Source of the DNA: Prevotella sp.
Lineage (GTDB): Bacteria > Bacteroidota > Bacteroidia > Bacteroidales > Bacteroidaceae
NCBI GenBank assembly: GCA_017941345.1
Contig: JAGAWQ010000008.1
Coordinates: 1 to 64,000 of the forward strand
Direction: 5' to 3'
DNA length: 64,000 bases
Shown here: piece after piece, positions 59,166 through 64,000 of the stretch
Numbering within the stretch: position 1 is the first letter of the stretch
How the letters are laid out: every line of letters begins with the position of its first letter
The notes under the pieces: generated by a model
What the model was told of the DNA's origin: nothing
The model's input: only the letters and a program-made list of their open reading frames with translations
Database searches by the model: none
Made by a program: the position numbers and the translations under genes

Positions 59166-61232
59166 ATGAATAGACTTAGCATACTGCTGATAGCACTACT
59201 GCCAATGACTGCTGTAGCCCAAGATACCACAACGGTAAAGGGCGAACAGCTGCAGGAAGTGATTGTTAATGCCAACAACGCACAGCGCCGTCTGGGTTCC
59301 GTACAGATTGGTGCTGAACAGATACAGATGAAAGAGCTGTCCTCAGCCCCCGCCCTCTTTGGCGAGGTCGATGTGATGCGCTCGCTCCAGTTGCTGCCTG
59401 GCGTCAAGTCTGAGAGCGATGCCTCCAGCAGTTTCCAGGTGCGTGGTGGCCGCTCTGCTCAGAACGGCATCTTCTACGACGAGACTCCAGTATATAGTGT
59501 AGGCCATCTGGGAGGCCTCTTCTCAGCATTCAACGACAATGCGCTGGCTGCTGCCACCCTTTACAAAGGCCTGGTGCCCGCCCAGTATGGTAGCGCCACA
59601 GCCTCTGTCCTCGACATCATCAGCCGCACGGGCCGTACCGACCGCTGGGGAGGAAATGTCAGCATCGGTCTGCTCTCAGCCAAGGGTTCTATCGAGGGTC
59701 CTGTGGTGAAGGATAAGTTGGGACTGCTGTTCAACTTCCGTCGCTCCTATGCCGACCTCTTCCTCAAGATGACCAACTATCGCGACAATTCGCTCTATTT
59801 CTACGATACCAACCTGAAGCTGGATTATAAGATGAACGAGCACAACCGCCTGTTCTTCTCCTTCTTTGCCAGTCACGACAAGACGGCACTCTCAGAAATG
59901 GCTGATATGCGGTGGACCAATATAGCGGGCAGTCTCTCGTGGCTGCACCAGTTTCGTGGACAGTCTACCTCGCAGACGACCCTCTTCGCCTCGTCCTACG
60001 ATACAGACAATGGCATCAGCTTCTTAGGTATGAACATAGTCTATCTTGGACATATCCGCCATGCGGGTCTGCGCCAGAACTTCCGCCTGGTATTCGGCAA
60101 ACATGAGCTGAATGCCGGTCTGCAGTCTATGCTGACCGATGTCAAGTCGGCTGAGTGGACCCGATGGGTAAACCACGAGAAGGAGCAGCGTAAGGCGTGG
60201 GACAACAGCGCCTGGCTCAACTGGCAGTACACTCCCGTCAAGCAGTTTTCGCTCTCTGCCGGCGTCCGCTTCTCAGCCTTCTCGGCCTTAGGCGGCCCTT
60301 ACTATTACGAGATTGACGACAAAGGCAACATCACGTGGCTCTATCAGCGCAGTAAGAACAAGCCTGTCAAGACCCACATCAACCTGGAACCTCGTCTGAG
60401 TGTGGCCTTCCAGCCTACGGAGCAATGGAGTGTGAAGGCAGGCTACAGCCGCATCACGCAGAACATCCACGCCCTTCGCAACCAGAGTACGTCGACCCCC
60501 TTCGACCGTTACACCATCAGCTCTAACTTGGTAAAGCCTGAGGTAGCCGACCAGGTGAGTCTGGGTTTGTTCTATATGACGCCCTCTCAGGATTATGACT
60601 TCTCGCTGGAGGGTTATTACCGTCATGTAGACAATGTGCTCGACTATCGCGACGGTGTCAGCTTCGCCTCAGCTATCGAGATTGAACGACTCGTCTTGGC
60701 TGGCGAAGGCAGAGGCTATGGTGCTGAGTTTTGTGCCCGTAAGAATACAGGCCGGCTGACAGGATGGCTCAGCTACACGTTGTCTTGGTCGCAGACACGC
60801 ATCGACGGCATCAGTCAGGGACAATGGTATGACGCTAACAATGACCGTCGTCACGACATCAACATCGTAGCTACCTATAAGCTCAACGATGCCTGGACGC
60901 TGAATGCCACATGGGTTTACAACTCCGGTCAGGCATTTACGGCTCCCAGCGCCAAATACCAGATAGTAGACAACTTCATCTATTACTATGCTGAGCGTAA
61001 TGGCTATCGTGCGCCCGACTATCACCGACTGGATGTGAATGCCACGTGGACTAAGGTGTTGAAGAGTGGAAAGCTGACGCGTGAGTGGAGTTTTGGCATC
61101 TACAACCTGTACAATCGCTACAACCCCTTCCTCATCCGCTTTGAGGACAGCCAGTATGGACGAGGCACCAAAGCTACGCAGTATAGCCTCTTCGGCATCG
61201 TGCCTTCAGTATCGTTTAACCTGAAATTCTAA
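59166..61232 (+). CDS. TonB-dependent receptor (short form)
   Basis: 688 aa with a signal peptide (SILLIALLPMTAVA). The plug domain contains VDVMRSLQLLPGVKSESDASSSFQVRGG-type sequence, and the barrel is rich in alternating aromatic strands, ending SLFGIVPSVSFNLKF with a C-terminal Phe as in outer-membrane barrels. The N-terminal carboxypeptidase-like domain usual in Bacteroidetes receptors is absent; the plug begins right after the signal. It is not a SusC type (no long SusD partner). The DUF4249 lipoprotein gene follows after 4 nt. Substrate unknown. Confidence 0.87.
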   Translation: MNRLSILLIALLPMTAVAQDTTTVKGEQLQEVIVNANNAQRRLGSVQIGAEQIQMKELSSAPALFGEVDVMRSLQLLPGVKSESDASSSFQVRGGRSAQNGIFYDETPVYSVGHLGGLFSAFNDNALAAATLYKGLVPAQYGSATASVLDIISRTGRTDRWGGNVSIGLLSAKGSIEGPVVKDKLGLLFNFRRSYADLFLKMTNYRDNSLYFYDTNLKLDYKMNEHNRLFFSFFASHDKTALSEMADMRWTNIAGSLSWLHQFRGQSTSQTTLFASSYDTDNGISFLGMNIVYLGHIRHAGLRQNFRLVFGKHELNAGLQSMLTDVKSAEWTRWVNHEKEQRKAWDNSAWLNWQYTPVKQFSLSAGVRFSAFSALGGPYYYEIDDKGNITWLYQRSKNKPVKTHINLEPRLSVAFQPTEQWSVKAGYSRITQNIHALRNQSTSTPFDRYTISSNLVKPEVADQVSLGLFYMTPSQDYDFSLEGYYRHVDNVLDYRDGVSFASAIEIERLVLAGEGRGYGAEFCARKNTGRLTGWLSYTLSWSQTRIDGISQGQWYDANNDRRHDINIVATYKLNDAWTLNATWVYNSGQAFTAPSAKYQIVDNFIYYYAERNGYRAPDYHRLDVNATWTKVLKSGKLTREWSFGIYNLYNRYNPFLIRFEDSQYGRGTKATQYSLFGIVPSVSFNLKF

Positions 61233-61236
61233 GAAA

Positions 61237-62049
61237 GTGATGAAAAAGAGTATATTGTTCTTGTCTTCTTTAATCTTCCTGTTCTCATCTTGTGAAAAGG
61301 AGATAGACATCGACTATCGTGAGGTTAATTCGCTTTATGTGGCAGAGGCCTCGATAACGCAGAACGGGACAACGGTAAGGCTTACTACAACGCAGAACGT
61401 TACTGACAACTCGCGACAGAATCATTACATTGAGGGTGCTACTGTGGTATTGAGCTGTAAGAAGTTGGAATTAGAGGAAACTTTGACCGAAAAGGGTAGT
61501 GGTGTGTACACATCGACGCTGAAAGGACAGCCCGGACTTACCTATGATATTGATATCGAGATAGATGGAAAGCATTTCACGTCGTCGTCGACGATGCAGG
61601 AAGCACCCGTGATGAACTCTTTCCGCTTTGTGTGGAAGAAAGTGCTTTCTGAACGTTTCCTCTTTGCCGACCTGCGCGTTCAGGACACACCCGACCAGAA
61701 TAGCTACTACTTTATGCACATCTATCGCAACAACGTGGGCTACCGCTGGGCAGTCATGAGCGATGAGAACAATAAGAATGGCGAGTTGCAACAACTGTTC
61801 CAATGCACCACAGAGCGCGATATGGACAAGGGCGATTCTGATGCTTTGCAGGACGGCGACGCTATTCGTCTGGAGATTCGTGCCATTGACAAGCTTTCTT
61901 ACGACTACCTCTATTCCATGCAGGTGATGGACAATGCCGGAACCAACCCCATAGCCAATTTCACAGGCGGGTTGTTAGGCTATTTCTCTGCCTATCACGT
62001 GCTTACTTATCGTTACACGTTCCGTCGTAGCGAATTAGAGGAGGAGTGA
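61237..62049 (+). CDS. DUF4249-family lipoprotein, partner of the TonB receptor
   Basis: 270 aa. The lipoprotein signal SLIFLFSSC is followed by EKEIDIDYREV, an acidic start that fits surface export. SLYVAEASITQNGTTVRLTTTQN is the family's usual opening, and the rest is beta-rich. DUF4249 proteins are regularly encoded beside TonB receptors lacking SusD and probably serve as their surface lid or binding partner (inference). The gene begins 4 nt after the receptor stop and so is in the same operon. Confidence 0.8.
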   Translation: MMKKSILFLSSLIFLFSSCEKEIDIDYREVNSLYVAEASITQNGTTVRLTTTQNVTDNSRQNHYIEGATVVLSCKKLELEETLTEKGSGVYTSTLKGQPGLTYDIDIEIDGKHFTSSSTMQEAPVMNSFRFVWKKVLSERFLFADLRVQDTPDQNSYYFMHIYRNNVGYRWAVMSDENNKNGELQQLFQCTTERDMDKGDSDALQDGDAIRLEIRAIDKLSYDYLYSMQVMDNAGTNPIANFTGGLLGYFSAYHVLTYRYTFRRSELEEE

Positions 62050-62067
62050 GCGTCGAAAATACTTTCT

Positions 62068-62568
62068 TTACTGCTTATCAAGTGTGACGACGGCAGTCAT
62101 ACTGGTTGAACCGTTCAGCGAGAAGTCGTATTCTGCAATGACTTGTTTGGCTGAGAGCGAGACGATGCGCCATAGCAGCACGCGTTCTTCGTTGTCGAAT
62201 TCGTTGCTGACAATACGTATCATAGCGCTGCTGGCAATATAGGTGCCGTGAAGTGCTTTGGTCTCTTCAACAAGGTCGAATATCTTGTTCCCGTCCTCGT
62301 CTAAAACGTAGTTGCCTGCTTCGTCGACTCTTGGTACGTAGCTGGACTCCAGATAGGTTATAGCACATGTGCCGTCCTCGTTGAATATGACATTTTTGTA
62401 GTCAAACTCCAAACCAGGATCCTCGTCGCTACGGATGACGTAAGAGAATGCCCACTTGCCAGGCAGAATCTCGCTTACCATTCCGTCGTCGCTATCGTCC
62501 AGCTTGTCGCAACCCGTCAGCAGCAGGCCGCACAGCATGACCATCCAAAGCATTACTGTATTCTTCAT
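62068..62568 (-). CDS. Small lipocalin-like lipoprotein
   Basis: 166 aa. Signal with lipobox CGLLLTGC and an acidic mature start (DKLDDSDD) that suggests export to the surface. LPGKWAFSYVI opens a small beta domain with FNEDGTCAITYL and ends in TAVVTLDKQ, resembling Bacteroidetes lipocalin-like proteins. It is convergent with the DUF4249 gene, 18 nt apart. It has a TACCTTTG box ending 5 nt before the ATG. The role is not known. Confidence 0.7.
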   Translation of the reverse strand: MKNTVMLWMVMLCGLLLTGCDKLDDSDDGMVSEILPGKWAFSYVIRSDEDPGLEFDYKNVIFNEDGTCAITYLESSYVPRVDEAGNYVLDEDGNKIFDLVEETKALHGTYIASSAMIRIVSNEFDNEERVLLWRIVSLSAKQVIAEYDFSLNGSTSMTAVVTLDKQ

Positions 62569-62573
62569 GGTTG

Positions 62574-62581
62574 CAAAGGTA
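62574..62581 (-). promoter_or_regulatory. Promoter -7 box of the small lipoprotein gene, leaderless context
   Basis: Minus-strand TACCTTTG, then CAACC and the ATG at 62568; same geometry as at 59153-59168. Confidence 0.6.
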
Positions 62582-62649
62582 CGAATAAGTCGGCAAAAAA
62601 AGAAAATAAATCACAAGATATTTTCTTTTTCCCTCGAAAAGATTTTTAT

Positions 62650-62729
62650 GTTGCTGGCTTAGCAACTTATGTTGCTCGCCCAGCAACACCTGTTGTTCGC
62701 CCAGCAACATGTGTTGCCCGTCCAACAAC
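62650..62729. repeat. Four tandem 17-bp palindromes, period 21 nt
   Basis: GTTGCT-nnnnn-AGCAAC units at 62650-62666, 62671-62687, 62692-62708 and 62713-62729, separated by 4-nt spacers. They lie between the small lipoprotein promoter and the terminator of the next gene, so outside both transcription units as read here. Confidence 0.85.
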
Positions 62730-62746
62730 ATAAAATTCCTAAGGAG

Positions 62747-62780
62747 CAAAAAAATACAGGCACACCTTTCAGCGCGCCTG
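62747..62780 (-). terminator. Terminator of the DUF4957/DUF5123-like lipoprotein gene
   Basis: On the minus strand CAGGCGCGC (62780-62772) pairs with GTGTGCCTG (62765-62757) with two G.U pairs and a 6-nt loop, followed by TATTTTTTT. It lies 26 nt after the stop. Confidence 0.7.
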
Positions 62781-62806
62781 CATTCTTATGCTATTTGTAA
62801 ATGAGA

Positions 62807-64000
62807 TTACTCAGCAATCCAACGGGGGTCACCAGCTTTAGCAGCATCGCCTGAAGGAGTCAGGTTCAGACCACCGTTCTCAGCTGTGAGGTCGAGTGCA
62901 TTGGTGGGAACTGTGAAAGGAGCAGCCTCCAGTTTGGTAGACATTGAAGCTTCCTGACCTTCACCAAAGCCAAAGTTGTTCTCAATAACTTTTGTGCAAT
63001 TTCCTTGAGCAAATTTGCTGATATTCTTTACGTCAACATAAATATTACCAGTCATAGTAATATTAGTCTTGGAATTGTTTACAGTATTATTGCCGAAGTT
63101 CTTGCCCTTAAAGGTGTTGATGAGTGTATTGTTTGTGAATACCCAGTCGTAAGTTGATGTGCCATTATTGGTACCAAAAGCTTTTGCGGCATTACTTGCA
63201 TTAGCAAAGCGAATGAAGAATGCGCTGCTGGTTTCGTTAATGTTGTAGATGGTGCTATTAGTGATGCTGATATTCTTGATGGCACCCTTACTGTTTGCAG
63301 TAGCGTCGAAAGCAATAAAGTTCTTATCCTTATTGTCAAGCTGGATAATGCTGTTCTCGATGATAAATGAAACAAGTGCCCAGTCCTGACCATTAGTCGA
63401 AATAATGCTGTTCTTCAGATTCTTAATCATTACATTCTTGATAGCAACTTCACCTAACAGATTGAAGTCTGTAGCAGCAGCATCCGTATAAACATCCTGG
63501 TTCTTTACTTTTCCGCCTTCTGCACTTAAGGCAATCAGCGGGTCGGCAATAGCTGTAGCGTCAATAACAGCGTTCTCCAAAGCCAAGTTGTCTGCAATAA
63601 CGAATTTAGCGTTAGCAATTCCGATAGGAGAGTCTTCTGTACCACAAATGCCTACAGTCTCAGTAGCCTCAATGGTTGCAGGAGCTTCTGCATTACCGTT
63701 GATGCTGACGTTGTTCAGATTCTTACCCAAAGTAATCTTAACACCGCCGGCAACGTTAAGAATCAGAGGACTATCGTTCTGAATCTCAACCTGACTCAGG
63801 TCAAGGTCTGCAGATACGTTCAGTTCAACGACACTCTTAGGAAGGGCCAGAACGCCATCCTTCGCATGAGAAACGATGACATCAGCCAGTTCTGTGCCAT
63901 TGTCAATAGCTGCTTCTGTTGGAACACCAGGTTTGCTCTCGTTAGCGCAAGACTGGAATGAAAAAGCGCCAACCAGCATCAGGGCTGCGCCAAAAATTAA
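62807..64000 (-). CDS. Lipoprotein with DUF4957/DUF5123-like beta-helix (5' partial)
   Basis: At least 397 residues; the frame is open to the window edge and the start lies beyond it. The visible end of the signal, LIFGAALMLVGAFSFQSC, is a lipoprotein signal with the lipid Cys in FQSC. The mature part is a beta-helix of short Asn-rich turns (IKNVMIKNLKNSIIST, IKNISITNSTIYN, FTNNTLINTFKGKN). The C-terminus reads GLNLTPSGDAAKAGDPRW, the common end of Bacteroidetes DUF4957/DUF5123 surface proteins found in pectin loci. It likely binds glycan at the cell surface (inference). Confidence 0.7.
   Translation of the reverse strand, partial: LIFGAALMLVGAFSFQSCANESKPGVPTEAAIDNGTELADVIVSHAKDGVLALPKSVVELNVSADLDLSQVEIQNDSPLILNVAGGVKITLGKNLNNVSINGNAEAPATIEATETVGICGTEDSPIGIANAKFVIADNLALENAVIDATAIADPLIALSAEGGKVKNQDVYTDAAATDFNLLGEVAIKNVMIKNLKNSIISTNGQDWALVSFIIENSIIQLDNKDKNFIAFDATANSKGAIKNISITNSTIYNINETSSAFFIRFANASNAAKAFGTNNGTSTYDWVFTNNTLINTFKGKNFGNNTVNNSKTNITMTGNIYVDVKNISKFAQGNCTKVIENNFGFGEGQEASMSTKLEAAPFTVPTNALDLTAENGGLNLTPSGDAAKAGDPRWIAE

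Noticed and set aside
62650..62729. CRISPR-like array
   Set aside because: Units are palindromes of 17 nt with 4-nt spacers; CRISPR spacers are about 30 nt and no cas gene is present. The same applies to 42303-42361.
62492..62749. Minus-strand 85-codon reading frame with repeated LLGEQ heptapeptides
   Set aside because: It is the translation of the palindrome array and runs through the promoter and start of the small lipoprotein; no ribosome site or known family.
7085..64000. Mobile element or genomic island with integrase carrying the CAZyme genes
   Set aside because: No integrase, transposase, tRNA-flanking repeat or conjugation gene was found; base composition by eye resembles the core genes.

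Overview
The window reads as a chromosomal segment of a Bacteroidales bacterium, most likely Prevotellaceae. Supporting signs: promoters of the Bacteroidetes type (TTTG, 19-20 nt, TAnnTTTG) before many genes; a PUL-type transmembrane AraC regulator; a TonB receptor paired with a DUF4249 lipoprotein; FecI/FecR-type sigma and anti-sigma genes; many lipoproteins; and families such as DUF3826, DUF6298, FISUMP and C11 protease. I saw no tRNA, rRNA, CRISPR array, transposase or prophage gene. Layout: (1) 1-7043, core genes on +: the end of a CobD-like aminotransferase, then rimP-nusA-infB-sufB. (2) 7085-10220, a secreted GH28-type beta-helix fused to a 5'-nucleotidase, whose signal peptide is out of frame by exactly one heptanucleotide repeat. 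(3) 12573-10204 (-), an ECF sigma factor, membrane anti-sigma candidate, Spy-like protein and a frameshifted lipoprotein. Beside it lie a C11 protease and a 690-aa UGSC-like protein; the latter shares a promoter-like motif with the sigma gene. (4) 28776-16167 (-), a tight glycan operon: GH2, GH106 rhamnosidase, sialate-O-acetylesterase-type enzyme, GH2, and a membrane AraC regulator lacking kinase and receiver domains. gpmI, rnhB and a TPR-SpoIIE phosphatase lie upstream. (5) 33209-42147 (+), split transketolase, FGGY kinase, FucI-like isomerase, GH3 and GH67, which fits a D-apiose or other pentose route tied to plant cell-wall breakdown. (6) 45061-42393 (-), a LytS/LytR-type two-component pair divergent from three surface or secreted proteins. 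(7) 49361-52691 (+), sufC-sufD-sufS, about 42 kb from sufB. (8) 53561-52688 (-), FecI-like sigma and a short FecR-like protein; then PL1 lyase, DUF3826 and PL/DUF6298 genes for pectin on the minus strand. (9) 59166-64000, TonB receptor plus DUF4249, a small lipoprotein, and a partial DUF4957/DUF5123-like lipoprotein. The most unusual property is a dispersed set of at least eleven tandem heptanucleotide arrays of several sequences. They lie in operon spacers, over start and stop codons, and inside enzymes and the PUL regulator. Because 7 is not a multiple of 3, unit gain or loss shifts frame, and the GH28-nucleotidase gene appears caught in such an out-of-frame state. Two short arrays of tandem palindromes (period 21-22 nt) and an apparently autoregulated ECF sigma promoter are the other main unexplained structures. 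All functional calls come from reading motifs by eye; no database search was run.
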